64,000 bases of DNA from CAZAMB01 sp964486335 (GTDB lineage Bacteria > Planctomycetota > Phycisphaerae > UBA1845): positions 62,001-126,000 of the forward strand of contig CAZAMB010000003.1 of NCBI GenBank assembly GCA_964486335.1. The letters are read 5' to 3'. The position numbers were made by a program, and so were the translations under genes. The notes under the pieces are model-generated. The model made no database searches, was not told the DNA's origin, and saw nothing but the letters and a program-made list of their open reading frames with translations. Positions 1 to 9,089 of the stretch are shown here, in pieces. The number at the start of each line of letters is the position of its first letter. Position 1 is the first letter of the stretch.

Positions 1-207
1 GCGAGGATGCTGGACAACCACCTAACGATATTGACTGAACAAGCGAAGGCATCATCGGAGATTCAGGTAAACGTTGCAGAACAGGCCATGGCCACCGCCC
101 GCTCGATGCCGTCGGTTGATCAACAGGCGTTTTTGGCCCGACAAAGGGCGATGAAGCGGGCGCAAACGCAACTTCAAATCGCTCGTGGTCGATCACCGCG
201 TTCTTGA
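1..207 (+). CDS. C-terminal end of an unknown protein, cut by the window start
   Basis: The frame is open from base 1 to a TGA at 205-207. The peptide is rich in Gln, Ala and charged residues (for example MATARSMPSVDQQAF) and looks helical, possibly coiled-coil. An ATG lies at position 7, but the frame continues upstream of it, so this is more likely the tail of a longer protein than a 66-residue gene. I recognise no family. It precedes the isomerase-like gene by 50 bases on the same strand. Confidence 0.35.
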   Translation, partial: ARMLDNHLTILTEQAKASSEIQVNVAEQAMATARSMPSVDQQAFLARQRAMKRAQTQLQIARGRSPRS

Positions 208-257
208 CGATATTTTTTGGGCGTTGTTGGCACGCTTGAGCCGGCAGGATAACGGCA

Positions 258-1157
258 ATGAAAATCGGCTTCAGTTCATTGGTGTGTCCGGGGTGGAGTC
301 TCCAGACCATTCTCGACCAGGCGTCCGCGCTGGGATTCCAAGGCGTGGAGCTTCGCGGGCTTCAAGGCGAGTTCGACCTGATGTTGGCGCCGGAGCTTGC
401 CGGCCGCCCGGAATCGGTGAAAGATCGGTTTTCAGAAAAGAAGATCGAGTTGGTTTGCCTTGGGGTCTCGGCGTCGCTGACGGTTCGGAAGAAGAGCGAT
501 TTGGCTCGACAGAGGGAACTCATTATTGACGGCCTGGAGCTTGCGGCTCGCCTTTCATGTCCGTTTGTGCGGCTTTTTGCGGGAGAAGTGGAACGAGGCG
601 ACACACCCGAGAGCGCCATGGCACGAGCGGCCGACTTGCTTCAAGGGTTTACGACGGTTGCCGCACGAACGGGTGTGACACTGCTCGTGGAAAACGGCGG
701 CGATTTTTCGAGCAGTCAATCAATGTGGTTTCTCCTGGACGCGGTTGGGCATCCGGCGGTTCAGTGCTGTTGGAATCAGGGAAACGCCAAGATTGATCTT
801 GAGCGCCCTACCGTTTCCATTCCACGACTAGCGGGAAAAATCGGGCTCGTGCACCTTTGTGACGGGCACTTTGACGACGCCGGCGTATTGTCTCACTACA
901 CATCCCTAGGTGAGGGCAACATTGAGCTGGCTCGGCAAATCGAGCTGCTTCGCGGGATCGGGTTCGGCGGGTATCTGATGTGCGAGTGGCCAAAGGCCTG
1001 GGTTGATTCACTTCCAAGTCCCGAAGCGGCACTTCCGCAGGCCGCCGCGTTTCTACAATCGCGTGTTGCCGAGAAACAAGCAATTCTTTCCGCCTACAAG
1101 GGCGATAAAAACGCGCCTCGCTATTCACCGGACCGCGCAGCCGCGACTTCTGCCTGA
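258..1157 (+). CDS. Sugar phosphate isomerase/epimerase-like TIM-barrel protein
   Basis: The 299-residue protein starts MKIGFSSLVCPGWSL and has the layout of the xylose-isomerase-like TIM barrel family (AP endonuclease 2 fold). Seen motifs are the early GVELRG strand, VENGGDF at about residues 137-143, LVHLCDGHFDD at about 197-207, GEGNIEL, and a late YLMCEW with a Glu. These are the usual positions of metal-binding Glu, His and Asp residues. Family members isomerise or epimerise sugars or inositol derivatives in the cytoplasm. The substrate cannot be read from the sequence. The start has AGGA about 8 bases upstream. Length is normal for the family. Confidence 0.8.
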   Translation: MKIGFSSLVCPGWSLQTILDQASALGFQGVELRGLQGEFDLMLAPELAGRPESVKDRFSEKKIELVCLGVSASLTVRKKSDLARQRELIIDGLELAARLSCPFVRLFAGEVERGDTPESAMARAADLLQGFTTVAARTGVTLLVENGGDFSSSQSMWFLLDAVGHPAVQCCWNQGNAKIDLERPTVSIPRLAGKIGLVHLCDGHFDDAGVLSHYTSLGEGNIELARQIELLRGIGFGGYLMCEWPKAWVDSLPSPEAALPQAAAFLQSRVAEKQAILSAYKGDKNAPRYSPDRAAATSA

Positions 1158-1228
1158 TTCAGCGTCACGGTGTTCCTCCATCGGCATCCCATTAGCCGAC
1201 AACTCTTAATAAGGAATCAGGAGCAAGC

Positions 1229-1300
1229 ATGGCAGTGAGACTCGTCGTCAGCGCGGTGCCGTTGTCTGTAGGCAGTCCCGCGAAGGAGTTTGCTGATTGA
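1229..1300 (+). CDS. Possible 23-residue small ORF
   Basis: An ATG at 1229 follows a good AGGAG with normal spacing and opens a 23-codon frame ending in TGA at 1298-1300. It sits between the isomerase-like gene and the large membrane protein gene. No family is recognised. It could be a leader peptide for the downstream gene or chance. The ribosome-binding site is the only support. Confidence 0.2.
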   Translation: MAVRLVVSAVPLSVGSPAKEFAD

Positions 1301-1342
1301 AAGACAGTCGCGGGAATCGCCTTCTTTTCGATTAGAAGCACG

Positions 1343-2701
1343 ATGCGTCATATGAACGGGCCACTTACCAAATTGGGGTGCTTGGCCGGTGCGGCAGCGG
1401 TCAGTTTGATCACGGGCTGGTTCGCGCTCGCAGTCTCTTCTTCGCCGCGGGGCCCCGTGTCAAGCGTCGCCTGGTCCTGCGCGGTTCTATCTGTTTTCTG
1501 GTTCGTGTTGTCGTTGACGCCGCCTTGGAGCGGTCGATGGTTCGCGGGAAGGGCGCGCCTGGCGAAACTCCACGTGACATTGTTTTTTGCGGTAGCCAGC
1601 GCCATCATCCAAGCAGTTGTGCTGGTCATGCGGTGCGTAATTGTTGTCATCGATCTGGCTCACGGTTACCCGGGACAACGCCGACACCAATTTGGGTGCG
1701 ACCGATCAGGACTGGTAACGCTTGGCCTGTTGGCGCTCGTCTGCGCAGCGGGGCTGGTCTCGACACGCGATCCTCGCCTCGCGACTTGTTTGTTCTGGTT
1801 GCTGGTGATGATGGGATCGTGGGCCTGCCTGCTTTCCGATCCCTATCAACTGACGATGGCCGGTGGGTTTGAGCGAACCGATGCCGTATTGCTGCTCTGC
1901 GGAACGCTCGCTGGGATCATTCTGCTCAGCGTCGTGGCAATTGAGTGGCTGATCGACTCCAAATTCTTCCGCTGCCGTCAACGCTGCGATTCAGGCGAAT
2001 TCGAGAGTCTGACTGCGGCGCCGGGATTCCGGTCCAGCATTGCTTTTGTGGCATTTCTGATCACGCCCGTACTGTTTCAACAGCTCCTTGTGCCCGTCTC
2101 TGCCCCAATGGGTGGGTTTCAAACGTCTGCGCTTGGCGTGGGCGGCGCCGCTGGCGTTGCGGCGATGGGATGTTTGCTCCTCATCCGCCGACAATGGGGG
2201 CCGGCGCTCACCGATGCCGCGATGGGGCTGTTGTCCATCGCCCTCTGCGCCGTCGCCGTTTGGTTGCTTCCTTTGGAGAAGAAGCCTCTGTCCGATCTTT
2301 ATCCAACGTTTTTCGCCACGCTGATCATCGGCAGCGCACTGGGAACCGCCTTGTGGACGGTTGTGGCCAGCCGATGGACAAGGAGCGGTAGGAACGAGGA
2401 AGCTCGCGAAGGAGTGGTTTTTCATGCCCGGCGGTTTGCTTTTCACTGTGCGGCGGTCGGGTTGCTCGCCTGCACCATGTTGACGTTCTGGCCGCGAATG
2501 CCCGGGATTGCCGCCATGGACCATTCTCTGGAGCGTGTCCTCGTCGGATTCGGAGCGAACCTGTTTCTCCTGCTCACGATGATCCGGTGCTCAAGAAGTC
2601 TGCAACGCGCGCCCTTTCGGCTGCTTACTGTCGTCTCCGCGGTTTCAACGATCGCTTTCCTCATGGTGCGAATGACGCCATTCGTTTCTAACGCCGGCTA
2701 G
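1343..2701 (+). CDS. Polytopic inner-membrane protein of unknown function
   Basis: This 452-residue protein has about 13 hydrophobic segments, the first at roughly residues 12-30 and the last at 430-447. Short charged loops separate them, and a longer Arg-rich hydrophilic loop lies at about 205-230. No transporter or enzyme signature is visible. Two ATGs are possible (1343 and 1352), and the first is used here. It stands alone on the plus strand, with about 200 bases before the WYL regulator. Function unknown. Membrane location follows directly from hydrophobicity. Confidence 0.7.
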   Translation: MRHMNGPLTKLGCLAGAAAVSLITGWFALAVSSSPRGPVSSVAWSCAVLSVFWFVLSLTPPWSGRWFAGRARLAKLHVTLFFAVASAIIQAVVLVMRCVIVVIDLAHGYPGQRRHQFGCDRSGLVTLGLLALVCAAGLVSTRDPRLATCLFWLLVMMGSWACLLSDPYQLTMAGGFERTDAVLLLCGTLAGIILLSVVAIEWLIDSKFFRCRQRCDSGEFESLTAAPGFRSSIAFVAFLITPVLFQQLLVPVSAPMGGFQTSALGVGGAAGVAAMGCLLLIRRQWGPALTDAAMGLLSIALCAVAVWLLPLEKKPLSDLYPTFFATLIIGSALGTALWTVVASRWTRSGRNEEAREGVVFHARRFAFHCAAVGLLACTMLTFWPRMPGIAAMDHSLERVLVGFGANLFLLLTMIRCSRSLQRAPFRLLTVVSAVSTIAFLMVRMTPFVSNAG

Positions 2702-2898
2702 GTTCGCTGTGCCCATCGATTGATGCCGTGGCCCTTACCCGGCGACGGCGAAAGGACTTGAGGCCTTACGGAATCGACTCCAGGCGAATAGCCGCGGAGT
2801 TCGCCAAAAAAATGTGAGGGTGCAGTCCATTCGAGTCGAGATTCTCTTCGGAAAAGGCTATACTTGCATGGGCATGACAATGTCAAAGGGGGCAGTGA

Positions 2899-3891
2899 AT
2901 GCGAACGAAGCGCGTCGAGCGCATGCTTCAATTGGTTCAGGCGTTGCAATCAGGTCGAAGCCTGACGGCGGATGATCTGGCCCTTTCAATCGGGGTCTCT
3001 CGCCGCACGATCTTCCGCGATTTGGACGTTCTTAACCGCGCGGGTATCGCATACTCCTTCGACCGAGTGACCAAACGGTATTCGGCGGCTCAACCACTCA
3101 TGCTCCCTCCGGTGACGCTTAGCCATTCCGAGGCGATGGCCCTGATGCTGTCAATGCGGCATCTTGAGAACCGACGCGTAATTCCCGATCGAGCCGCGGC
3201 CGTATCGGCACGTCTCAAGCTGGAAGGGATGCTGCCGGCCGCGCTGCGGGATACTCTTGCATCATTCGAAGAGACGATCGAGGTTCGCGAGGAGCCTGCC
3301 TCCGATCCGACGTCCATCGCGGACATGCTCCCGCTGCTCCAGCGCGCCGTCGAGAAACGGCGGAAAGTGAAAATCCGCTACGATTCATACGCGGACCGCA
3401 AAGTGCTCGATGTTGTATTGCATCCCTATCGCCTGACGTACCTTCATCGCGGGTGGTACGTTGTCGGCTGGTGTGACCTCTTTGCGGAAGTGCGGACACT
3501 TAAGATCGAACGCATCGCCATGCTTCAGGCGCTTGAGGATCCGTTTGAACCTCATCCTTCGTTCAGCCTGGAATCCTACTTTGGAAACGCGTGGTTAATG
3601 ATCCGCGAGGATCGAGAGTGGCATGTCGTGATCCGATTCTGTCCGAACGTGGCCGGCAATGTGGATGAAATCATGTGGCATAAGACGCAGCGAACCAGGC
3701 TTGTGGAAGACGGATCGCTTCTCTTCGAGGTGGACGTTGACGGGTTGAGGGAAATCGCGTGGTGGGTTCTTGGTTACGGCGATCAGGCACAGGTACTCGC
3801 GCCGACAGAGCTTCGGCAAATGATCAAAACGCATGCTGAACGAATGCTGGAGTTTTACAATCGAGCGACGAGCGAACCCGAAAGGCAGTGA
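2899..3891 (+). CDS. WYL-domain transcriptional regulator with N-terminal HTH
   Basis: The 330-residue protein has an N-terminal winged-helix HTH of the HTH_11/DeoR type (residues about 5-55, containing SIGVSRRTIFRDLDVL) and a WYL domain (about 150-225, with IRYDSYADR, VLHPYRLTYLHRGWYVVGW and LKIERI), followed by a WCX-type C-terminal region. WYL proteins are DNA-binding regulators, often repressors, sensing small or nucleic-acid ligands. The ATG is preceded by AAAGGGGG. No operon partner is obvious. The target is unknown. Confidence 0.9.
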   Translation: MRTKRVERMLQLVQALQSGRSLTADDLALSIGVSRRTIFRDLDVLNRAGIAYSFDRVTKRYSAAQPLMLPPVTLSHSEAMALMLSMRHLENRRVIPDRAAAVSARLKLEGMLPAALRDTLASFEETIEVREEPASDPTSIADMLPLLQRAVEKRRKVKIRYDSYADRKVLDVVLHPYRLTYLHRGWYVVGWCDLFAEVRTLKIERIAMLQALEDPFEPHPSFSLESYFGNAWLMIREDREWHVVIRFCPNVAGNVDEIMWHKTQRTRLVEDGSLLFEVDVDGLREIAWWVLGYGDQAQVLAPTELRQMIKTHAERMLEFYNRATSEPERQ

Positions 3892-4054
3892 CTCCGTGTC
3901 GAGGCGCTCGCGGGGCGAGCGAGGAAAGCCGCAGGATTGGAACTCCACCGTTTGGCGGCGGCGTGAGAGGCGAACGAACGGCGCTTGAAGTGGCATCGAG
4001 CGCCTGGGTTCGCGGCCGTTAGTCCGAATGTCGAAACCGGAAGCGAAATGGGCC

Positions 4055-4504
4055 ATGCGAGCGGTTGTTCAAACGGTTTCCAGCACATCGGTCATTGTGG
4101 ATGATGCCACGGTCGGTCGAATTGAAAAGGGGCTGCTCGTCTACCTTGGCGTTGAGACCACCGACAGTCCCATCGACTGCGAGTACATCGCCGAAAAGGT
4201 TCGGCACTTGCGCATTTTCCACGATGCCGACGGCAAGATGAATCTTGACGTGCATCAGGCGAGCGGTTCGGTATTGGTCGTCAGTGCATTTACTGTCCAG
4301 GCCGACGCCAGAAAAGGGCGCCGTCCGACGTTTGATGGCGCAGCGTCGGGTGATACGGCTCGCGGGCTGTACGAGTTGTTCTGCGAAGAGCTTGCTCGGC
4401 GAGAAATGCGCGTCGCTCGCGGGAGCTTTGGTGCGTTGATGAAAGTGCACTCGGTCAACGTCGGTCCCGTGTGCATTCTGCTTGACTCAAAACGGGAATT
4501 CTGA
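4055..4504 (+). CDS. dtd: D-aminoacyl-tRNA deacylase
   Basis: Dtd hydrolyses D-amino acids from mischarged tRNA, chiefly D-Tyr-tRNA, in the cytoplasm. The ATG at 4055 gives 149 residues beginning MRAVVQTVSS, the family's normal start and length. An in-frame ATG at 4028 adds nine unneeded residues. The Gly-cisPro motif is present (NVGPVC, 135-140), but the usual NxGPVT ends in Cys. The active-site SQFTL motif reads SAFTV (77-81), so Thr80 is kept and the Gln is replaced by Ala. The rest of the fold is standard. Confidence 0.9.
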   Translation: MRAVVQTVSSTSVIVDDATVGRIEKGLLVYLGVETTDSPIDCEYIAEKVRHLRIFHDADGKMNLDVHQASGSVLVVSAFTVQADARKGRRPTFDGAASGDTARGLYELFCEELARREMRVARGSFGALMKVHSVNVGPVCILLDSKREF

Positions 4505-4585
4505 CTCTTCGACCGTTCCTCGTCGAAATGTGCGCTGTCGCTTGATTGAACGACTTGATGATTCGCGTTGCGGGCCTATGGTCCT

Positions 4586-5500
4586 TCAGTCCGCAAAGAG
4601 CGCGTCGACGAAAACCGCCGGGTCAAACGGTTCGATGTCAGCCGGCGTTTCTCCCAACCCGACGAACTTGACTGGCACGTTGAGCTGATCGCGGATGCCC
4701 ACGACCACGCCGCCCTTGGCGCTGCCGTCGAGCTTGGCCAGCACGATGCCCGTAACGGACACGTGCTGCGAAAACTGTCTGGCTTGGCTGAGAGCGTTTT
4801 GGCCGATCGTGGCGTCAAGAACGAGCAACACTTCATGCGGCGCGCCCGGGATTTTGCGCTCAACAACTTTTTGAATCTTTCCCAGTTCGCGCATCAGATT
4901 GTCCTGCGTATGCAGCCGCCCGGCGGTGTCGATCAGCAGAATGTCGGCTTTTCGCGCAACGGCCGCTTCACAGGCATCGTAGGCGACCGCTCCCGGGTCA
5001 GCGCCCTGATCGTGCTTGACGATCTGCACGCCTGTTCGCTCCGACCAGATGGAGAGCTGCTCGACAGCCGCCGCGCGAAACGTGTCGCACGCACCCAGAA
5101 TCACCCGTTTGCCTTGGGCCGTGAAATGGTGTGCCAGCTTGGCGACGCTTGTCGTCTTGCCCGATCCGTTGATGCCCGTGACGAGCACGACAGTCGGGCC
5201 CGCATCGGCAAATCGAATCCGCCGATCGGATTCCGGCCACATTTGCGAAACGTGCGTTCGAAGATACTCGGTGATTTGCTGCTCCTCGGAGATGTCACCG
5301 CCCTTCCATCCGGCACGCACGATATCGATCAATTTGGCGGCCGTCGCCGGGCCGAAGTCGCCGGCGAGCATCGTCTCTTCCAGGCGCGTCAGCGTCTCCT
5401 GATCGATCGACCTGCCGACGCGCAGCACAGAACGCAACCCTGCCGAGAGTTTCTCTCGCGTTCGTGCCAACCCCTTCTTGAATCGATCAAACAGACCCAT
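4586..5500 (-). CDS. ftsY: Signal recognition particle receptor FtsY
   Basis: FtsY is the SRP receptor GTPase that delivers ribosome-nascent-chain complexes to the Sec translocon. The 304-residue protein has an NG domain only: a short amphipathic N-terminus (MGLFDRFKKG), the helical N domain, then G1 GINGSGKTT (109-117), DTFRAAA (139-145), DTAGR (191-195) and AKLDGSAKGG (255-264). The long acidic A domain of E. coli is absent, as in many bacteria. It is last in the operon with nusB and ribH, 33 bases after nusB. Confidence 0.97.
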   Translation of the reverse strand: MGLFDRFKKGLARTREKLSAGLRSVLRVGRSIDQETLTRLEETMLAGDFGPATAAKLIDIVRAGWKGGDISEEQQITEYLRTHVSQMWPESDRRIRFADAGPTVVLVTGINGSGKTTSVAKLAHHFTAQGKRVILGACDTFRAAAVEQLSIWSERTGVQIVKHDQGADPGAVAYDACEAAVARKADILLIDTAGRLHTQDNLMRELGKIQKVVERKIPGAPHEVLLVLDATIGQNALSQARQFSQHVSVTGIVLAKLDGSAKGGVVVGIRDQLNVPVKFVGLGETPADIEPFDPAVFVDALFAD

Positions 5501-5533
5501 GCGTCGTCGTTCGCTAGTTCATTGTTGAAATCA

Positions 5534-5968
5534 TCATTCGGCGCCGCGCGCTTCGTCGCGCTCGATTCGCATGATTTCCAGCACGCGATTCAGCACGCCA
5601 TTGACGAATCGCGGTGATTCCTTCCCGCCGAACTCTTTCACGATCTCGATCGCTTCATCCAGCGATACTGCCGACGGAACCTCGCCGGCGAGCAGCTCGA
5701 CCACCGCCACGCGCATGGCGTTTCGTTCGACGGGCGACATCCGATCCAGCGACCAATGTTCGGCTGCGCGGCTTAGCCGCTCATCCACCGAACCGGCATT
5801 GTGCCAGAAATCGCGCACCAATCGAGTGGCGTGAGGAATCGCTTGCGGAGGCGCGTCGAGCCCCTCGAAGACCTCAGCCAGTACGGCCTCGGAAGCTTCA
5901 CTCTGAACGTCCCATTGACATAGCGCCTGCATGGCGAGGATTCGAGCGTGGCGACGGTCTTGGGACAT
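5534..5968 (-). CDS. nusB: Transcription antitermination factor NusB
   Basis: NusB forms the NusB-NusE complex that acts in rRNA antitermination. The 144-residue all-helical protein starts with RRHARILAMQALCQWD, a classic NusB N-terminus, and has the C-terminal DEAIEIVKEFGGKESPRFVNGVL region of the family with the FVNGVLNR signature. It lies five bases downstream of ribH. The ribH-nusB pairing is common in bacteria. Confidence 0.96.
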   Translation of the reverse strand: MSQDRRHARILAMQALCQWDVQSEASEAVLAEVFEGLDAPPQAIPHATRLVRDFWHNAGSVDERLSRAAEHWSLDRMSPVERNAMRVAVVELLAGEVPSAVSLDEAIEIVKEFGGKESPRFVNGVLNRVLEIMRIERDEARGAE

Positions 5969-5973
5969 AGGGG

Positions 5974-6447
5974 TTACGAGCGCCGAGGAAGTTGCGCCAG
6001 CAGGTTGGCCAGTTCAATTGCACTCATCGCCGCTTCGGCTCCCTTGTTGCCCGACTTGGCTCCGGCCCGCTCGACCGCTTGCTCCAGCGTATCCGCTGTG
6101 ATGACGCCGAACGTCGCCGGAACGCCGGTTGTGAGACCAACCTGTGCGACACCCTTGGCCGCCTCGCCTGCGACATACTCGAAATGCGGAGTCTGCCCGC
6201 GAATGACACAGCCGACGCAGATGATCGCATCGAATCCGCCCGATTCGGCAAGTCGCTTGGCCACAAGCGGAAGCTCAAACGCACCGGGAACGTGAACGCA
6301 CGTGATGTTGTCGTCGTCGCAGCCATGCCTCTTGAGCGCGTCGATCGCGCCCGTCAGCAGCTTGGACGTGATGAACTCGTTGAAACGGCTCGCCACGATT
6401 GCGAACCGCTTTCCATCGATCGTCAATTGTCCGTGAAGCTCCTTCAT
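5974..6447 (-). CDS. ribH: 6,7-dimethyl-8-ribityllumazine synthase
   Basis: RibH condenses 5-amino-6-ribitylaminouracil with 3,4-dihydroxy-2-butanone 4-phosphate, the penultimate step of riboflavin synthesis. The 157-residue protein has the RFNEFITSKLLTGA substrate-binding segment, CVHVPGAFELP, and the catalytic region GCVIRGQTPHFEYV containing the conserved His. Its normal partners ribD, ribE and ribBA are not in the window. It shares an operon with nusB and ftsY and with two upstream exported proteins. Confidence 0.96.
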   Translation of the reverse strand: MKELHGQLTIDGKRFAIVASRFNEFITSKLLTGAIDALKRHGCDDDNITCVHVPGAFELPLVAKRLAESGGFDAIICVGCVIRGQTPHFEYVAGEAAKGVAQVGLTTGVPATFGVITADTLEQAVERAGAKSGNKGAEAAMSAIELANLLAQLPRRS

Positions 6448-6452
6448 TCTCT

Positions 6453-7643
6453 CTACTTCTTCCGTACCTCGATTCGAAGCGTGTCCTGGCTGACGTCCAT
6501 CGTCTTGTACGCGTATTCGTCGCTCTCCAGTTCGACAATCGCCTGAGCAAGCCGATCGGTCGGATAACGGTAGGCGATTTCGGTCAGGATCGTCGATCCC
6601 ATGCCTTGCCGGATCGTGAAGTCTTCGACGCCGCGAATGCGACGGACCTCAGCCCGCACCTTGCGAAATTCGTCGACGCAGTCCTGGATTCCATCACCGC
6701 AGACGAATGTGCAATCCACCGATCGCGCATCCACGACGGCCGCGTCGAGATTCTTCTTCGCGTCCTTGACGGCCTTTCCACCCTGCGACGAAAAGAACTT
6801 CCTGGCTTCCTTCATGTCCACGCGTGCACTACCCGCCTTCAGCGATCCATCAGGAGTCAGCAGATCGCTGGCGATGACCTCAGCCTTGTCGAGTTGCACG
6901 ACTCGGTAGGCCAGCGACGCGTCGCAAGCAAACATCGTCGGCGCAGGCGGCGCCATCTCCACCTTTCGGCAGGGCGGGCATTCGAAATGAAACGTCGCCA
7001 CGATGTCAGAATCGAGTTTCTTCGACAAGTCCGCAAGTTGTTCGAAGCTGCCCTCAAGGTTGGCTGCCGCCATCATCTTCTCAAGGTTCTTTTGCACGAC
7101 GGCCTGGTCCGTCACGCGATATCCGGCATCGGTGAACAGCTTTTCCGCCAGCGGTTGCAACGACAGACTGAACTTTGGCGGCGTCCCATCCGTGTCGTTG
7201 ATGCTTTCCGTCACCGCCACGGCGATGCGCGGCGCTTTCCATTTCACAGCCTTGAAGGCTTCGTTCAGGTCCGCCGTCGCCACGAGCGCATCGATTATGC
7301 ACGTCGTGACGTTGTTGGTCGCATCCTTTTCGCAACGAGTCTTGGTTCCTGATTCAACGATAAACCCGGCGGCTTTGCTGAGGATACGGTCCTCGAAAAG
7401 TTCGAAGTTTTCGACCATGGTGGAGGATGTGATCAGTTCGCCGCAGCCTTTACGAACGGCGTTCCGCTTGGCATCCTGAATGGCTTCGTCTTCAGCACCC
7501 ATGTCAACGCCGGCAGCCTGGCCTTGGGCGGTCACTCGCTTCGTCGCTTGAGCGCCGGCCGAAACAAAACTGGCGCCAAGTAGCCACACAACCGTCGCGG
7601 CAAGAACTGTCATTGGAACCGCGCTATTCTTGACTTGAATCAT
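6453..7643 (-). CDS. Exported FlgT-like protein, second of a paralogous pair
   Basis: The 396-residue protein has a signal peptide (about 1-31, ending near VSAGAQA). An N-terminal domain follows, in which AQDAKRNAVRKG-type and VENFELFEDRIL-type patterns match the N-terminal domain seen in FlgT/LPP20-like periplasmic proteins. The next gene upstream in the operon (7647-8792) carries the same domain with VENFQLIRDTVFARADG, so the two are diverged duplicates. A CPPC pair near residues 223-227 is odd and may bind metal or form a disulfide. No flagellar genes are near. Function unknown. Three bases separate the pair, and ribH follows after five bases. Confidence 0.65.
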   Translation of the reverse strand: MIQVKNSAVPMTVLAATVVWLLGASFVSAGAQATKRVTAQGQAAGVDMGAEDEAIQDAKRNAVRKGCGELITSSTMVENFELFEDRILSKAAGFIVESGTKTRCEKDATNNVTTCIIDALVATADLNEAFKAVKWKAPRIAVAVTESINDTDGTPPKFSLSLQPLAEKLFTDAGYRVTDQAVVQKNLEKMMAAANLEGSFEQLADLSKKLDSDIVATFHFECPPCRKVEMAPPAPTMFACDASLAYRVVQLDKAEVIASDLLTPDGSLKAGSARVDMKEARKFFSSQGGKAVKDAKKNLDAAVVDARSVDCTFVCGDGIQDCVDEFRKVRAEVRRIRGVEDFTIRQGMGSTILTEIAYRYPTDRLAQAIVELESDEYAYKTMDVSQDTLRIEVRKK

Positions 7644-7646
7644 CCA

Positions 7647-8792
7647 TCACTCGCCTTTCCACTTCGCCTGGATGCGGTTCGTCTTCAGGTCGTCAATCGA
7701 CAGCAAGCTTTCGAACTCGCCCTCTGACAAATGCTCCACAAGCTCCTCGCCGGTCATTTTCGCCTTGATGCGATAGGTCGCCATTCCCTTGGTCACATCC
7801 ACGTTGACACTGAGTATCTTGTCGGGATTGATGTCTTTGAGCTTCTTCTTCAGCTTGATCGCGTCGCCCGCCGAAATGTCTGTCACTTCGAGTTGAAGCT
7901 CGCCGCCGGCACTAATCTTTGTCGCCCAGCTTCGCATCACGTTTTGATACAGCCGCTCGACCAACTCAAATCCGGCGTTTTCGAGCGCTTTGCGACCCGC
8001 CTGCGGCGACGCGGCATTGTATCCGCGCGCCCCTCCGCGCCAGTTGGCGAGGGATTCGGAAGCAATCAGCTGCGCCGTATCGGTATAGTACATCTTGAAC
8101 ATGCCGTCGCCGTTGTACATCACCGTTTCGACGCCGGCCGGGGCAGCCACCTCCGCGAAGTTCGCGTTGCTGTGTCCGGTGATGAAAATCTGCGTGCCGA
8201 ATTGCTTGGCCAGCGCAAGCACCTTATTGAACTGATTGTCCGCATTCGCGGCCGCGATTTCCTTCTTCTCGATTTCCGACAACTGGGTTCGCGAGTAGAG
8301 CTTGAACCCGCGTGCAAGGAGAACCTCTTCGATTTTCGCTTCCAGGATGCTGCTTTCCTGCGGAATACTGTCGATCGATTCCTGGATGTAGACCATGATG
8401 CCGGGGCTTCCGACCTGCTCCAAAACGTTCTGTACTTCGCCCCATGTCGAGGCGATCGCGCTCTTGCTCACTTTGGCCGCGATCTTGCAATACTTCAAAC
8501 CGCCCGCGGCGTCGCCCTTTTCCAGAATCTTGTAGTCCGTCACGATCCCGTCCGCGCGAGCGAACACGGTGTCCCGGATCAACTGAAAGTTTTCAACCTG
8601 GCTGCGGGAACTGATCTCGACGCCGCCACCCTGTTCCAGGGCTTTTCGCAAGGCGTCCTTCAGCGCCGAGTCCTCGCTCAAGCCTTGGCCGGTAACCGGT
8701 GGTACGTCAACCACGTCCTGTGCAACGACGGGCACCGCAAGAAAAAAGACGGCCAAAAGGGCAGGAATCCAAACTCGATGACCCAACTTCAT
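7647..8792 (-). CDS. Exported FlgT-like protein, first of a paralogous pair
   Basis: The 381-residue protein has a signal peptide (about 1-24, ending VPVVAQD). The FlgT-like N-terminal pattern is GQGLSEDSALKDALRKALEQ, then VENFQLIRDTVFARADGIV. A middle segment resembles the lipoprotein-like sensor folds in which a short region predicts surface or periplasmic assembly roles (ARGFKLYSRTQLSEI). It is the first gene of the minus-strand operon leading to ribH-nusB-ftsY. It lacks the CPPC pair of its paralogue. The family assignment is from pattern memory and should be treated as tentative. Confidence 0.65.
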   Translation of the reverse strand: MKLGHRVWIPALLAVFFLAVPVVAQDVVDVPPVTGQGLSEDSALKDALRKALEQGGGVEISSRSQVENFQLIRDTVFARADGIVTDYKILEKGDAAGGLKYCKIAAKVSKSAIASTWGEVQNVLEQVGSPGIMVYIQESIDSIPQESSILEAKIEEVLLARGFKLYSRTQLSEIEKKEIAAANADNQFNKVLALAKQFGTQIFITGHSNANFAEVAAPAGVETVMYNGDGMFKMYYTDTAQLIASESLANWRGGARGYNAASPQAGRKALENAGFELVERLYQNVMRSWATKISAGGELQLEVTDISAGDAIKLKKKLKDINPDKILSVNVDVTKGMATYRIKAKMTGEELVEHLSEGEFESLLSIDDLKTNRIQAKWKGE

Positions 8793-9085
8793 TATGCGAC
8801 CTCCCGAAAGGCGGCTATCCCGCAGAAGCGTCGAGGAGCACGTTCGTGACCCGACGGCGGATGCCGATAACGTTCTTACGAAAATGGATTGTTGTCATTG
8901 TATTGAACCGGTCAAGAACGACCGTCCATGACTTCACTTTTCATCATCCGCAATCAGGCGATAGATTCACTTGGCAGTCGGACACCGTCCGATAGTCTAG
9001 GTTAGGTAAAAGATGCTGCGTAAGCCGACAATTCCGCCCACCAGTTGAAAAGGAGGCAGTTTTTGGTGATAATCGCTAGGTTTCC
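8793..9085. other. Divergent intergenic region with a small hairpin
   Basis: This 293-base gap separates the minus-strand operon from the plus-strand metalloprotease gene and must hold promoters for both. I see a 6-bp stem with a 3-base loop at about 8980-8994 (TCGGAC/GTCCGA) without a T-run, and a strong AGGAGG at 9051-9056. No clear -35/-10 pair was found. Confidence 0.4.
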
Positions 9086-9089
9086 ATGA
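9066..9089 (+). promoter_or_regulatory. Possible 7-codon leader ORF coupled to the metalloprotease start
   Basis: AGGAGG at 9051-9056 is well placed for GTG at 9066 (or TTG at 9063), but too far from the ATG at 9086. The GTG frame runs seven codons and stops at TGA 9087-9089, overlapping the protease ATG as ATGA. This geometry is typical of translational coupling. It could also mean that the protease start is elsewhere. Confidence 0.3.

Noticed and set aside
4568..5617. 349-residue plus-strand ORF
   Set aside because: It lies antisense to ftsY, has Arg/His-rich composition, and no family resemblance. The minus-strand gene has all motifs of FtsY.
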